DNA from: an uncultured Chitinophagaceae bacterium
GTDB lineage: Bacteria > Bacteroidota > Bacteroidia > Chitinophagales > Chitinophagaceae
Assembly (NCBI GenBank): GCA_937862815.1
Contig: CALMED010000019.1
Coordinates: 1-64,000 of the forward strand
Direction of reading: 5' to 3'
DNA: 64,000 bases
Below are positions 6,835 through 16,772 of the stretch, piece by piece; the stretch's first letter is position 1, and every line of letters begins with the position of its first letter. The translations under genes and the position numbers were made by a program. Below the pieces are notes generated by a model that had not been told where the DNA came from, ran no database searches, and worked only from the letters and a program-made list of their open reading frames with translations.

Positions 6835-9266
6835 TGAAATTCGGAGGCACCTCCATGGGCAGCGCCGCTGTAATGCAGCAGGTAGCCCGTATCCTTGAAG
6901 CCACCCCCCAACCGCTGGTGGTGGTGGTAAGCGCCATGAGCGGCACCACCGATCAACTGATCCAGAGCGGCGAACTGGCAGCAGCCGGTGATGAACGCTA
7001 CAAAGACCTGCTGCGGGAGATCGAGCATCGCCACCTCCACGCCTGCAAAGAGCTGATCCCGGTGCAGCAGCAGAGCAGCGTGCTGAGCCTTGTAAAAAAA
7101 GCCTGCAACGAAATGGAAGATATCTGCAACGGCATCTTCCTGCTGAATGAATGTTCGCCGCGTACACGGGATAAACTCATGAGTTACGGCGAATTGCTCT
7201 CATCGCAGCTCTTTGCGGCCGCCCTCAGTCATGGCGGTCGGGAGGCCGCCTGGAAAGACGCCCGGGAGCTGATCCGCACCAACGCCCGGGCCGGGAATGC
7301 CCAGGTCGACTTTGGCGTCACCAACCAGCAGGTACGCCAGTTTTTCGCCGGGCAAAAAGCCGCCATCACCGTCCTGCCCGGTTTCATCGGGAGTGATCTG
7401 AACGGAGTTACCACCACCCTCGGCCGCGGCGGATCGGATTACACCGCCGCCATCATCGCCGGCGCGGTGGGAGCGGAGGTGCTCGAAATCTGGACCGACG
7501 TAAGCGGCATGATGACCGCAGACCCCCGCTGGGTGCCCAACGCCCGCATCATCCCTTCCATCTCCTACCAGGAAGCAATGGAACTGTCGCATTTCGGGGC
7601 CAAAGTGCTGTACCCGCCCACCATCCAGCCGGTGCTGGGGCAGGGCATTCCCATCCGCATCAAGAACACATTTGCCCCGGAAGACCCCGGTACGCTCATC
7701 GAACGTGCATCGGCCCGCGACAACATCATCCGCGGCATCTCCAGCATCAACGCCATCGCCCTGCTGAGCCTTGAAGGCAGCGGCATGGTGGGCATTCCCG
7801 GCATCTCTGCCCGGCTCTTTGACGCGCTGGCAGGAGCCGGGATCAACGTCATCCTCATCACACAGGGATCGTCGGAACACTCCATCTGCGTGGGCATCAA
7901 CACGGCCGAAGCCGCTAAAGCCAAAGAAGCGGTGGACCATGCTTTCCAATTGGAAATTGAAACAGGCAAGGTGGACCCGCTGTACGTGGAAACCGACCTC
8001 GCCATCGTGGCGCTGGTGGGCGACAACATGAAGTTTCATACCGGTGTGAGCGGTCGCATGTTCAGCTCCCTGGGCCGCAACGGCGTAAACATCCGCGCCA
8101 TTGCGCAGGGCTCCACCGAACGCAATATTTCCGCAGTGGTGGCTTCCCGCGACGTACGCAAAGCCATCAACGTGCTGCACGAAGAATTTTTCGAAACCGT
8201 AAAAAAGCAAGTGCACCTTTTCGTTACCGGCACGGGTAATGTAGGACGACGCCTGCTGGAACAACTGCGTAAACAGCTTTCCTTCCTCGAAAGCCAGTTG
8301 CGCCTGCAGGTACGGGTGGCCGGCATTGCCAACAGCCGCCACATGCTGGTGGACGAAAACGGTATTGCGCTCGACAACTGGGAAGCCCTGTTGGAACAGG
8401 CGCCGGCAGCCAGTCTCGATGACTTTGTGCAGGCGGTGGTGGAAAAGAACCTGCCCAACTCCGTATTTGCCGACATCACCGCCCACGAGGTGGTGGCACA
8501 GGTATATGAGCGACTACTGGAAAAAAGCATCGCCGTGGTGGCCTGTAATAAAATCGCGGCCTCTTCGGTTTACAGCCGCTACAAACACCTCAAAGAGCTC
8601 TCGCGGGAGTTCAACGCACCGTTCCTCTTTGAAACCAACGTGGGAGCCGGACTGCCCGTTATTGGCACCCTCAACGACCTGCTGCGCAGCGGCGACCGGG
8701 TGCAGAAGATGGAAGCCGTGCTCAGCGGCACCCTCAACTTCGTATTCAATCACTACGATGGCAGCCGCAGTTTCGCCGATGTGGTGCGGCAGGCACAGGA
8801 GGAAGGCTATACCGAACCCGATCCGCGCCTCGACCTCAGCGGTACCGACGTGATGCGTAAGATCATGATCCTGGCCCGCGAAGCAGGCGTTCCGCTGGAA
8901 ATGGATGAAATTGTGTGCAACGGCTTTCTGCCGGAGAGTTGTTTTAAGGGCAGCGTGGACGATTTCTACCGGCAGATGGCCGCGGAAGAAAGTCATTTCC
9001 AGGGGCTGCTGAAGGAAGCGCAGGGCGCTGGCTGCAAACTCAAATTCGTGGCCCGCTTTGAACACAACGAAAGGGGCGTGCATGCATCCGTTGGGCTGCA
9101 GCACATTGCCCCTCACAGCGATTTTTATCACCTTTATGGCAAAGACAACCTGGTGCTGTTTTATACCGACCGGTATGCAGAACAGCCGCTCGTGATCAAA
9201 GGAGCGGGCGCCGGCGCAGAAGTAACCGCCAGCGGCGTGTTTGCCGATATCCTGCGGGCCGTATGA
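6825..9266 (+). CDS. thrA: Bifunctional aspartokinase / homoserine dehydrogenase
   Basis: Catalyses the first step (aspartate phosphorylation) and third step (aspartate semialdehyde reduction to homoserine) of the Thr/Met pathway. At 813 residues it is the normal length for the fused enzyme. The kinase domain opens with KFGGTSMGS (5-13) and is followed by two ACT-type regulatory repeats (about 310-460) that usually bind threonine. The NAD(P)-binding homoserine dehydrogenase begins with VTGTGNVGRRLL near 466 and contains the GTLNFVFN region. It is first of three co-directional genes thrA-thrB-thrC, and the Thr/Ile leader upstream implies feedback on expression as well as allostery. Confidence 0.97.
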   Translation: MNVLKFGGTSMGSAAVMQQVARILEATPQPLVVVVSAMSGTTDQLIQSGELAAAGDERYKDLLREIEHRHLHACKELIPVQQQSSVLSLVKKACNEMEDICNGIFLLNECSPRTRDKLMSYGELLSSQLFAAALSHGGREAAWKDARELIRTNARAGNAQVDFGVTNQQVRQFFAGQKAAITVLPGFIGSDLNGVTTTLGRGGSDYTAAIIAGAVGAEVLEIWTDVSGMMTADPRWVPNARIIPSISYQEAMELSHFGAKVLYPPTIQPVLGQGIPIRIKNTFAPEDPGTLIERASARDNIIRGISSINAIALLSLEGSGMVGIPGISARLFDALAGAGINVILITQGSSEHSICVGINTAEAAKAKEAVDHAFQLEIETGKVDPLYVETDLAIVALVGDNMKFHTGVSGRMFSSLGRNGVNIRAIAQGSTERNISAVVASRDVRKAINVLHEEFFETVKKQVHLFVTGTGNVGRRLLEQLRKQLSFLESQLRLQVRVAGIANSRHMLVDENGIALDNWEALLEQAPAASLDDFVQAVVEKNLPNSVFADITAHEVVAQVYERLLEKSIAVVACNKIAASSVYSRYKHLKELSREFNAPFLFETNVGAGLPVIGTLNDLLRSGDRVQKMEAVLSGTLNFVFNHYDGSRSFADVVRQAQEEGYTEPDPRLDLSGTDVMRKIMILAREAGVPLEMDEIVCNGFLPESCFKGSVDDFYRQMAAEESHFQGLLKEAQGAGCKLKFVARFEHNERGVHASVGLQHIAPHSDFYHLYGKDNLVLFYTDRYAEQPLVIKGAGAGAEVTASGVFADILRAV

Positions 9267-9282
9267 TCACCCGGTAAAAACC

Positions 9283-10263
9283 ATGAACACAATGAACCAT
9301 CCGCTGCATCCTTCAACCAATGCCCCCCAACCTGCCACACCCGGTTGGGTGGAAGTGCACAGCCCGGCCACGGTGGCCAACCTGGTGTGCGGCTTCGACA
9401 TACTGGGCCTGGCGCTGGAACAACCGTACGACCGCATGCGCCTGCAGCTGCTCGACGAGCCGGTGGTGCGCATCAGGCACCACGATGCTCACGGACTGCC
9501 CACCGACCCGCTGCAGAACGTGGCGGGTGTGGTATTGCTGGAGATTATGCGGCAGACGGGCAACGCCTTTGGCTTTTCGTTGGAAGTGGAAAAACACATC
9601 AAACCCGGCAGCGGCCTCGGCTCCAGCGCAGCCAGCGCGGCCGGCGCGGCCATAGCGGCCCACCACCTGTTGCAGCAGCGGTTCAGCCTCCGCGAGCTGG
9701 TGCAATTTGCGATGATCGGCGAAAAACTGGCAACCGGGGTGAAGCACGCCGACAACATCACCCCCTGCATCCTTGGCGGCATCACCCTCATCCGCTCCAT
9801 CCACCCGCTCGACATCGTGCAGCTGAACGCGCCCAACCTGCATGCCGCCGTCGTGCATCCGCAGATCGAAGTGAAGACCAGCGATGCCCGGCAGATCCTG
9901 CGCAAGGAAGTGCTGCTGAAAGATGCCATCCGGCAATGGGGCAATATCGCGGGACTGGTGGCCGGCTTTGAAAAAGGCGATTACGACCTCATCGGCCGCA
10001 GCCTGGAAGATGTGATCATTGAACCCGTTCGCAGCATCCTCATTCCCGGCTTCGACGAGGTGAAAACCAAAAGCCGGGAAGCGGGCGCACTGGGCGGAGG
10101 TATTTCCGGCAGCGGGCCTTCCATTTTCATGCTTTGCCGGGAGCAGGCAACGGCCCAAACGGTGGCAGGCATCATGGAAGAGGTGTACCACCGCCTGGGC
10201 ATTGATGCTAAAGTCTATGTAACAACCGTAAAGAAAACCGGGGTGGAGGTACAATCCGCGTGA
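9283..10263 (+). CDS. thrB: Homoserine kinase
   Basis: A GHMP-family kinase that phosphorylates homoserine. The start chosen is the ATG at 9283, 16 bases after thrA, giving 326 residues. The frame extends upstream to a TTG inside thrA, but a second ATG at 9292 and homology begin after this point (WVEVHSPATVANLVCGFD). The GHMP ATP loop PGSGLGSSAASA lies near 107-118 and the C-terminal GGGISGSGPSIF motif is intact. It is tightly coupled to thrA and to thrC, 51 bases downstream. Confidence 0.96.
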   Translation: MNTMNHPLHPSTNAPQPATPGWVEVHSPATVANLVCGFDILGLALEQPYDRMRLQLLDEPVVRIRHHDAHGLPTDPLQNVAGVVLLEIMRQTGNAFGFSLEVEKHIKPGSGLGSSAASAAGAAIAAHHLLQQRFSLRELVQFAMIGEKLATGVKHADNITPCILGGITLIRSIHPLDIVQLNAPNLHAAVVHPQIEVKTSDARQILRKEVLLKDAIRQWGNIAGLVAGFEKGDYDLIGRSLEDVIIEPVRSILIPGFDEVKTKSREAGALGGGISGSGPSIFMLCREQATAQTVAGIMEEVYHRLGIDAKVYVTTVKKTGVEVQSA

Positions 10264-10314
10264 TCAAAAAAAGAACAGTGATTCCGATCAACCACCCGCA
10301 AACCCAAACAACCA

Positions 10315-11643
10315 GTGAAGTACTATAGTCTGAACCAGCAATCACCCCGGGTGGGGTTCCGGGAAGCCACCCTCCGGGGGCAGGCGCCCGATAAAGGCCT
10401 TTATTTTCCGGAAACCATCCCGCAGGTGGATAAGAGCCTGCTGGAGAACATCGAATCCTGCAGCGAAGAAGAAATTGCGTTCCGCGTCATTCGTCCCTAC
10501 GTGGCGGGGGAGATACCCGATGCTGCACTGCAGCGTATCGTTGGCGAAACCGTTAACTTTCCCGTACCCCTCGTAGCGGTAACCGGCGATATTTTCTCCC
10601 TCGAACTGTATCACGGTCCCACGCTCGCCTTCAAAGACACCGGCGCCCGTTTCATGAGCCGCTGCCTGGGCTACTTCGTACAAAGCGGACAAGTGAGCGC
10701 CGGCACACGCAGTGGCAAAATCGTGGTGCTGGTTGCCACCAGCGGCGATACGGGTGGCGCCGTAGCCAACGGATTTTACGGCGTGGAAGGCGTGGAGGTG
10801 GTGATCCTGTATCCCTCCGGAAAAGTGAGCAAAGTGCAGGAACAACAGCTTACCACACTGGGAAAGAATGTACATGCACTGGAAGTGGACGGCACCTTCG
10901 ACGATTGCCAGCGGCTCGTAAAACAGGCATTCGCTGATGCATCGCTCCGCGAACATTGCTTTCTCACGTCCGCCAACTCCATAAACGTGGCCCGCTGGCT
11001 GCCGCAGCAGTTCTACTATTTCTTCGCGTGGAAGCAATGGCGGCAATCGGGAAGAGGAGAGACCCCGCCCATTTACTGCGTACCCAGTGGTAATTTCGGC
11101 AATATCTGTGCCGGCATCCTGGCTCACCTGGGCGGACTCCCGGCATCGCATTTCATTGCGGCCTGTAACGCCAACGATGTGGTACCCCGCTTTTTGCAGA
11201 CAGAGCAGTATGAACCCCGACCGGCCGTGGCTACCCTCTCCAACGCAATGGACGTGGGTGATCCCAGTAACTTCATCCGGATCCTGGAATTGTTTCAGCA
11301 CCGCTTTCCCGCACTGAGCCAACTGCTTTCAGCTGTAAGTGTGACCGATGCGGTGACCACCGAAACCCTGTTGCAGGTATACCGGCAGCACCACTACCTC
11401 CCGGATCCGCACGGAGCCGTGGGCTTCCGGGCGCTGGAAGATTACCTGCTGGCACATCCCGGGCAGCAAGGCATTGTACTGGAAACCGCCCACCCAGTGA
11501 AATTTTATGATGTGGTGGAACCTGTCACCGGCAACCCGATACCCCTGCCGCCGGCTGTTGCGGCTATCATGAACCTGCCGAAGCAGGCCAGGTCCCTGGC
11601 AGCTAACTACGACGAACTGCAGGATTTTCTTAAAAAAATCTGA
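10315..11643 (+). CDS. thrC: Threonine synthase
   Basis: A PLP enzyme converting O-phosphohomoserine to threonine, the last step of the operon. It has 442 residues and starts at GTG (10315); no ATG gives a better N-terminus, and YYSLNQQSPRVGFREA is the usual beginning of the N-terminal domain. The PLP lysine is near residue 107 in HGPTLAFKDTGARF. The SGDTGGAV and SANSINVARWLPQ segments that bind the cofactor phosphate and substrate are present. The order thrA-thrB-thrC matches the classical operon. Confidence 0.96.
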   Translation: MKYYSLNQQSPRVGFREATLRGQAPDKGLYFPETIPQVDKSLLENIESCSEEEIAFRVIRPYVAGEIPDAALQRIVGETVNFPVPLVAVTGDIFSLELYHGPTLAFKDTGARFMSRCLGYFVQSGQVSAGTRSGKIVVLVATSGDTGGAVANGFYGVEGVEVVILYPSGKVSKVQEQQLTTLGKNVHALEVDGTFDDCQRLVKQAFADASLREHCFLTSANSINVARWLPQQFYYFFAWKQWRQSGRGETPPIYCVPSGNFGNICAGILAHLGGLPASHFIAACNANDVVPRFLQTEQYEPRPAVATLSNAMDVGDPSNFIRILELFQHRFPALSQLLSAVSVTDAVTTETLLQVYRQHHYLPDPHGAVGFRALEDYLLAHPGQQGIVLETAHPVKFYDVVEPVTGNPIPLPPAVAAIMNLPKQARSLAANYDELQDFLKKI

Positions 11644-11687
11644 AGCGCACGGGAGCAAAGAATTGTTCGGATATTTGCACCCGGCAC

Positions 11688-12254
11688 ATGCACGACATCG
11701 AACCATATTACAACTGGCGGCACATCTACACCAGCGAAGAAGATGAACATTCGCCGTTCTTCGGCCGGGAGTACTCGGAATTTGAATTTACGCAAACCAT
11801 CTACAACTATTACATTCACCCGCAATGGGATGATTTTGGCAGCCGCACCACTTACCTCAAAGTGCTGATGGCCGACTACAATGAAGGATACACCGTGATT
11901 GAACTCATCGGGGAATGGAACGATGCCATTGAAAACGATATCATGACCCTCAAACGGGAGGTGATGGACAAGTTCATGGCGGCCGGCATCTTCAAATTCA
12001 TCCTTATCGCCGAAAATGTGCTGAACTTCCACGGCAGCGACCGCGACTACTACGAAGAGTGGTACGATGAAGTGACCGAAGAAAATGGTTGGGTGGTGGT
12101 GGTGAATATGCCGGAACAAACCCAGTACGACTTCCGGAAGCTGAAACTGCAGCGCTACCTGGAGTTAATGGAAGTTGACAACTGGCGCATCTACAAACCC
12201 TTCCACTTATTCCGGAAAATTGACGGAGAACTAAACCTGCGGCTGACGGTGTAA
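11688..12254 (+). CDS. Conserved hypothetical protein, acidic, 188 residues
   Basis: I do not recognise a named family. The protein has no signal peptide or membrane segment, is rich in Asp, Glu, Tyr and Trp, and includes a strand-helix-strand-like stretch (about 65-125) reminiscent of small alpha/beta folds such as STAS-like domains, though no diagnostic motif is visible. It lies 44 bases after thrC, so it may be cotranscribed with the threonine operon; the first plausible terminator is at 12396. The GATATTTG upstream (one mismatch to the -7 consensus) allows an independent promoter. A role in threonine metabolism is not supported. Confidence 0.7.
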   Translation: MHDIEPYYNWRHIYTSEEDEHSPFFGREYSEFEFTQTIYNYYIHPQWDDFGSRTTYLKVLMADYNEGYTVIELIGEWNDAIENDIMTLKREVMDKFMAAGIFKFILIAENVLNFHGSDRDYYEEWYDEVTEENGWVVVVNMPEQTQYDFRKLKLQRYLELMEVDNWRIYKPFHLFRKIDGELNLRLTV

Positions 12255-12395
12255 CCCACTAAACACTGCCGGTCTTTCCCGTTTATATGTCGCTGTAATG
12301 CCCAACCAACACAGCAGGCGGACACTGGAAATAAACCCTGTATTTACGCAATCGTTTCCGGCTTAAACGCACAGGTTGTTAACGGTTAAAATCAT

Positions 12396-12426
12396 CTGAA
12401 AATAAGCGTATTTCAGGCTGTTTTTT
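12396..12426 (+). terminator. Probable terminator after the threonine operon and 11688 gene
   Basis: CTGAAAATA (12396-12404) can pair, with one bulged base, with TATTTCAG (12409-12416), followed closely by six T residues at 12421-12426. The stem is AT-rich and only moderately stable. Confidence 0.5.
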
Positions 12427-12470
12427 ATGCAAGATCGGCCTGACAATGAACTTTTTGAGGCTTCAAACCT

Positions 12471-12478
12471 TAAATTTG
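12471..12478 (+). promoter_or_regulatory. -7 promoter box of the sdh operon
   Basis: TAAATTTG is an exact TAnnTTTG match, 28 bases before the sdhC ATG. The nearest TTTTTG upstream (12452-12457) is only 13 bases away, so the -33 element is uncertain. Confidence 0.55.
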
Positions 12479-12506
12479 CACGGCTTTCACAAAACCAATT
12501 TTACGT

Positions 12507-13217
12507 ATGACCTGGAAACAGATGTTCACTTCTTCGGTAGGGAAAAAATTAGTGATGGGCCTCACGGGTATTTTCCTGATCAGCTTCCTTGTGGTGCATG
12601 CCGGCATCAACGCCTGTATTTTCGCAGATCTCGATGTATTCAATCCCGACGATAACGGCAGCATGTTTAACCGGGCGGCCCATTTCATGGGGTCCACCGT
12701 GGTAATCCGCATTATGGAAGTAGGCTTGTTTGCGGGGATTATCCTGCACATTCTCCAGGGCTACCTGCTCGAGCTGCAGAACCGCAGGAGCCGGGGGGTA
12801 GGTTATGCCAAACCCATGGGAAATGAGGGCAGCAAATGGTACAGCCGCAGCATGGGACTGCTGGGCACACTCATTCTCCTGTTCCTGATCCTGCACCTGA
12901 GTCATTTCTGGGTGCCGGCGCGTTTTACCCACGAAGGCCTGGACCCGGTGGTGTATAACGGCGTGGTGATGCACGATATGTTTGGCCTGATGAAAATCAC
13001 GTTCAGTGAATTGTGGGTGGTGATTGCGTATGTTTTGGGTTGCTTTTCGCTGTTCTGGCACCTCATGCATGGCTTCCTCAGCGCCTTTCGCACCCTGGGC
13101 CTCAGCAACAAACGCTATGTGTTGCTGTTAAACTCCATTGGCGTGGGTTACTCGGTGATCATTTCATTGCTGTTCGCCGCCATGCCCGTGGCCATGTACC
13201 TTAAATGGGTGGAATAA
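12507..13217 (+). CDS. sdhC: Succinate dehydrogenase/fumarate reductase cytochrome b subunit (b558 type)
   Basis: A 236-residue membrane anchor with five predicted transmembrane helices and histidines in helices (HAGIN, HILQGY, HLSHFW, HLMHGF) suited to two heme b ligands, as in the single-subunit b558 anchors of Bacillus and Wolinella. It passes electrons between the SdhAB head and menaquinone. It starts the sdhC-A-B order typical of Bacteroidota, and no separate sdhD is expected with this anchor type. Confidence 0.94.
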   Translation: MTWKQMFTSSVGKKLVMGLTGIFLISFLVVHAGINACIFADLDVFNPDDNGSMFNRAAHFMGSTVVIRIMEVGLFAGIILHILQGYLLELQNRRSRGVGYAKPMGNEGSKWYSRSMGLLGTLILLFLILHLSHFWVPARFTHEGLDPVVYNGVVMHDMFGLMKITFSELWVVIAYVLGCFSLFWHLMHGFLSAFRTLGLSNKRYVLLLNSIGVGYSVIISLLFAAMPVAMYLKWVE

Positions 13218-13316
13218 CCGGGATTGTGGGAAGGGCATCGCAGCTAAGCGCACCCAAAGTTGAACAGACAAGAAATAGTTGCTCTACAAAAAATAATTTC
13301 GATTCAAACCAACGAT

Positions 13317-15287
13317 ATGCTGAATTCAAAAATTCCTGCCGGTCCGTTAGACAGCAAGTGGAAGCAATACAAGGCTACCTGTAAACTGGTGAATCCCGCC
13401 AACAAACGTAAGCTGGAAATCATCGTGGTGGGCACCGGCCTGGCCGGGGCATCGGCGGCCGCCTCACTGGCCGAACTGGGCTATCAGGTAAAAGCTTTCT
13501 GCTTCCAGGACAGCCCCCGCCGTGCCCACTCCATTGCGGCGCAGGGTGGTATTAACGCCTCCAAAAACTATCAGAACGACGGCGACAGCGTCTATCGTTT
13601 GTTTTACGATACCATCAAGGGCGGCGACTACCGGGCGCGGGAATCCAATGTGCACCGGCTCGCGGAAGTAAGCGGTAGTATCATTGACCAGTGTGTGGCA
13701 CAGGGTGTTCCTTTTGCCCGCGAATACGGCGGTCTGCTCAGCAACCGGTCGTTTGGCGGTACCCAGGTGCAACGTACGTTCTACGCCGCCGGCCAGACCG
13801 GTCAGCAGCTGCTCATCGGCGCCTACCAGGCCCTGGAGCGGCAGGTAGCGCTGGGAAACGTACAGATGTACAACCGGCATGAAATGCTCGACGTGGTGGT
13901 GATTGACGGAAAAACCCGGGGCATCATCTGCCGCAACCTGGTAACCGGCGAACTCGAACGTCATTTCGGGCATGCGGTACTGTTGTGCAGCGGCGGATAC
14001 GGCAACGTTTTCTACCTCAGCACCAACGCCATGGGCAGCAACGTCACCGCCGCCTGGAAAGCACACAAGAAAGGCGCTTACTTTGGCAACCCCTGCTTCA
14101 CACAAATTCACCCCACCTGTATACCGGTGAGCGGCGACCACCAGAGCAAACTTACCCTCATGAGTGAGAGCCTTCGCAACGATGGACGCATCTGGGTACC
14201 CAAGCAGCAGGGCGATAGCCGCAAACCCAACGAAATCCCCGAAGAAGAACGGGATTACTACCTCGAACGCCGCTATCCCGCCTTCGGTAACCTGGTTCCA
14301 CGCGATGTGGCGTCCCGGGCCGCGAAAGAGCGCTGCGATGCGGGCTACGGCGTAGGTTCCAGCAAACAGGCGGTGTATCTCGATTATGCCGATGCCATTC
14401 AGCGCTATGGCAAAATTGAAGCCAATAAACGCGGTATCCAGGCCGATGCAGCCACCATCACGGCCATGGGTAAAGAAGTGGTGAAGGAAAAGTATGGTAA
14501 CCTGTTCGACATGTACGAAAAGATTACCGGCGAAAACCCGTACGAAGTGCCCATGCGCATCTATCCCGCCGTACACTATACCATGGGAGGCCTGTGGGTG
14601 GATTATGAACTGATGACCACGGTGCCCGGCCTCTACGCACTTGGCGAAGCGAACTTCAGTGACCACGGCGCCAACCGGCTCGGCGCCAGCGCCCTGATGC
14701 AGGGACTGGCCGACGGATACTTCGTGATTCCCTACACCATCGGTAACTACCTGGCCGATGACATCCACACCAAACCCATCCCCACCGACCACCCGGCCTT
14801 TGCAGAAGCCGAAAGCCAGGTGCGTGACAGGATTCATCTGCTGATGAACATCCAGGGTACGAAGACGGTGGAAAGCTTTCACAAGCGGTTGGGTAAAATC
14901 ATGTGGGACAAATGCGGTATGAGCCGGAATGCAGAAGGACTGAAACAAGCTATTCGCGAAATACAGCAGCTGAAGCAGGAGTTCTGGAGTGATGTGCGCA
15001 TCCCCGGCAACATCAACGAAATGAACCCCGAACTCGACAAAGCCAACCGCGTTGCCGACTTCATTGAGCTGGGCGAACTCATGTGCCTTGATGCCCTCCA
15101 ACGCGAAGAAAGCTGCGGTGGTCACTTCCGCGAAGAGCACCAGACACCCGAAGGAGAGGCCCTGCGTCACGACGACCAGTTCATGTACGTATCAGCGTGG
15201 GAAATGAAAGGTGAGCACGAGTGGGAACTCCACAAGGAGGAGCTGCTGTATGATGTGGTGAAGCCGAGTCAGCGAAGCTATAAATAA
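13317..15287 (+). CDS. sdhA: Succinate dehydrogenase/fumarate reductase flavoprotein subunit
   Basis: The catalytic FAD subunit. The ATG at 13317 gives 656 residues beginning [15 protein letters not shown], the usual N-terminus; a TTG at 13260 would add 19 residues without support. The dinucleotide-binding motif is [19 protein letters not shown] (37-55). H71 in [11 protein letters not shown] is the covalent FAD attachment site. Substrate residues lie around [11 protein letters not shown] and in the capping domain [10 protein letters not shown]-like segment. It is 99 bases after sdhC and normally would sit directly before sdhB, but here 574 bases intervene. Confidence 0.96.
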   Translation: MLNSKIPAGPLDSKWKQYKATCKLVNPANKRKLEIIVVGTGLAGASAAASLAELGYQVKAFCFQDSPRRAHSIAAQGGINASKNYQNDGDSVYRLFYDTIKGGDYRARESNVHRLAEVSGSIIDQCVAQGVPFAREYGGLLSNRSFGGTQVQRTFYAAGQTGQQLLIGAYQALERQVALGNVQMYNRHEMLDVVVIDGKTRGIICRNLVTGELERHFGHAVLLCSGGYGNVFYLSTNAMGSNVTAAWKAHKKGAYFGNPCFTQIHPTCIPVSGDHQSKLTLMSESLRNDGRIWVPKQQGDSRKPNEIPEEERDYYLERRYPAFGNLVPRDVASRAAKERCDAGYGVGSSKQAVYLDYADAIQRYGKIEANKRGIQADAATITAMGKEVVKEKYGNLFDMYEKITGENPYEVPMRIYPAVHYTMGGLWVDYELMTTVPGLYALGEANFSDHGANRLGASALMQGLADGYFVIPYTIGNYLADDIHTKPIPTDHPAFAEAESQVRDRIHLLMNIQGTKTVESFHKRLGKIMWDKCGMSRNAEGLKQAIREIQQLKQEFWSDVRIPGNINEMNPELDKANRVADFIELGELMCLDALQREESCGGHFREEHQTPEGEALRHDDQFMYVSAWEMKGEHEWELHKEELLYDVVKPSQRSYK

Positions 15288-15301
15288 TGTGGTAATGTAG
15301 C

Positions 15302-15839
15302 AATGTGTAAATGTGGTAAAGTGCAGGAAGGAAGAGTGGAATGGATTTGATAGGATTGAATGCGAAGCAGCAACGTGACGGAATTTGAATTTTTGGTAAT
15401 TTGTGTGGGTAACCTTATTGCTAACTTTTAAATTTCTAGACATGAAAAACTACCGCGAAATGTCATTGTTGACAAAACACTTTCTTTTGCTTTAGACACA
15501 ATTGAGTTCATTGAAATTCTTGAAAACGAAAGGAAATATGTAATTGCCCGGCAATTGCTACGTTCCGCTACAGCAATTGGCGCCAGTGTTTTTGAGGCAC
15601 AACAGGCAGAAAGCAGATCGGATTTCATACACAAAATGAAAATTGCAGCCAAAGAGGCCCACGAAACATTATATTCGCTACTCCTGTGCGAACAAAGTAA
15701 GCATTATCCAACTGATAAAAGATTACTGCTGCAGAATGAGGAGATCATAAAAATTATTTCAAAAATCATCTCATCTGCAAAAGGGAGAATACCTGGTTTC
15801 ATCTGGACAATAATTTTTGCATTTACACATTTACACATT
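15302..15839. mobile_element. Inverted-repeat-bounded insertion between sdhA and sdhB
   Basis: AATGTGTAAATGTG at 15302-15315 is the exact reverse complement of CACATTTACACATT at 15826-15839. Between them lies the four-helix-bundle gene. The sdhA-sdhB gap is 574 bases, where these genes are usually adjacent. The same 14-mer occurs again at 28788-28801 without the gene. The flanks extend imperfectly on both sides with further ACATT-type words. No transposase is present. Calling it a mobile cassette is inference from the flanking repeats and the interrupted operon. Confidence 0.45.
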
Positions 15840-15857
15840 TTCAAATTTTCACATTAA
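15432..15857 (+). pseudogene. Four-helix-bundle (23S rRNA intervening-sequence-type) protein, frameshifted at its start
   Basis: The frame from about 15450 encodes LPRNVIVDKTLSFALDTIEF, followed by QLLRSATAIGASVFEAQQAE and DFIHKMKIAAKEAHETLY, the hallmarks of the TIGR02436/PF05635 four-helix-bundle family related to the DGR accessory protein Avd. The only ATG (15442, ATGAAAAACTACC) is in another frame and stops after 17 codons. Restoring one A to the A5 run would give MKKLPRNVIVDK in the correct frame. In the intact frame only a non-standard ATT (15432) follows the stop at 15429. The C-terminus runs into the right-hand repeat and ends [11 protein letters not shown]. Either a one-base deletion, a sequencing error or slippage-dependent translation explains this. 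Confidence 0.7.
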
Positions 15858-15861
15858 TTAT

Positions 15862-16626
15862 ATGGAACATAAAAATATCAACCTCAAACTGAAGGTTTGG
15901 CGGCAGAAAAACAAAGACGACAAAGGCGGGTTTGAAACCTACCAGGCCAACAACATTTCCACGGAAATGAGTTTCCTGGAGATGTTCGACGTGCTGAACG
16001 AAGAACTCATTGCGGAGGGAAAGGACCCTGTGGCCTTTGACCACGACTGCCGCGAAGGGATCTGCGGAATGTGCAGTATGTACATCAATGGCCGTCCGCA
16101 CGGACCCTGGGAGGCCAATACCACCTGCCAGCTGCACATGCGGGCCTTCAACGACGGCGACACCATCGTGGTGGAGCCCTGGCGCGCCAAGGCCTTCCCC
16201 GTCATCAAAGACCTGATGGTGGACCGTTCGGCCTTTGACCGCATCATTCAGGCCGGGGGGTACATATCCGTAAATACCGGCAACGCGGTGGACGGCAACT
16301 CCATCCCCATTGAAAAAGAAAAAGCGGATGCTTCTTTTGCCGCCGCCATGTGCATCGGCTGTGGCGCCTGTGTGGCAGCCTGTAAGAACAGCAGCGCTAT
16401 GCTCTTCACCAGCGCCAAAGTAGCCCATTTGTCGCTGCTGCCGCAGGGTGATCCCGAACGAAGCACCCGCGTGCTGAACATGGTGGCGCAGATGGACAAA
16501 GAAGGGTTTGGCGCCTGCACCAACACCGGCGCCTGTGAGGCCGTTTGTCCAAAAGAAATCGGCATTACCAACATTGCCCGGCTCAACGCGGAATACACCG
16601 CCGCCAGCCTTACGGCAGCCAAATAA
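15862..16626 (+). CDS. sdhB: Succinate dehydrogenase/fumarate reductase iron-sulfur subunit
   Basis: 254 residues from the ATG at 15862, where [16 protein letters not shown] matches the family start; the longer frame from 15817 is repeat-derived. The [2Fe-2S] ligands are in [15 protein letters not shown], and the [4Fe-4S] and [3Fe-4S] ligands are in [11 protein letters not shown] and [12 protein letters not shown]. It transfers electrons from SdhA to the heme anchor. It follows the right-hand inverted repeat by only 22 bases, so its expression may depend on readthrough from sdhA across the insertion or on a promoter inside it. Confidence 0.96.
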   Translation: MEHKNINLKLKVWRQKNKDDKGGFETYQANNISTEMSFLEMFDVLNEELIAEGKDPVAFDHDCREGICGMCSMYINGRPHGPWEANTTCQLHMRAFNDGDTIVVEPWRAKAFPVIKDLMVDRSAFDRIIQAGGYISVNTGNAVDGNSIPIEKEKADASFAAAMCIGCGACVAACKNSSAMLFTSAKVAHLSLLPQGDPERSTRVLNMVAQMDKEGFGACTNTGACEAVCPKEIGITNIARLNAEYTAASLTAAK

Positions 16627-16645
16627 CCCGGTTTCCGGTTACCAC

Positions 16646-16676
16646 AACCTCCTGCAGCGACAGGAGGTTTTTTTTT
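16646..16676 (+). terminator. Intrinsic terminator of the sdh operon
   Basis: AACCTCCTG (16646-16654) pairs perfectly with CAGGAGGTT (16661-16669) around a six-base loop and is followed by T residues to 16676. Confidence 0.93.
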
Positions 16677-16772
16677 GCCCGCTGCGCCCATTGGTAAAAC
16701 AAACCGGCGGCGGGACAATAAATTTTAAATTTATCCATTCTAATTCCAGAAATACAACCCATCCGGCTCCTG

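Noticed and set aside
9313-10254. Long minus-strand open frames opposite thrB, sdhA (13464-15170) and the large surface protein (16830-18401)
   Set aside because: They are shadows caused by GC-rich codon usage of the plus-strand genes; none shows family motifs.
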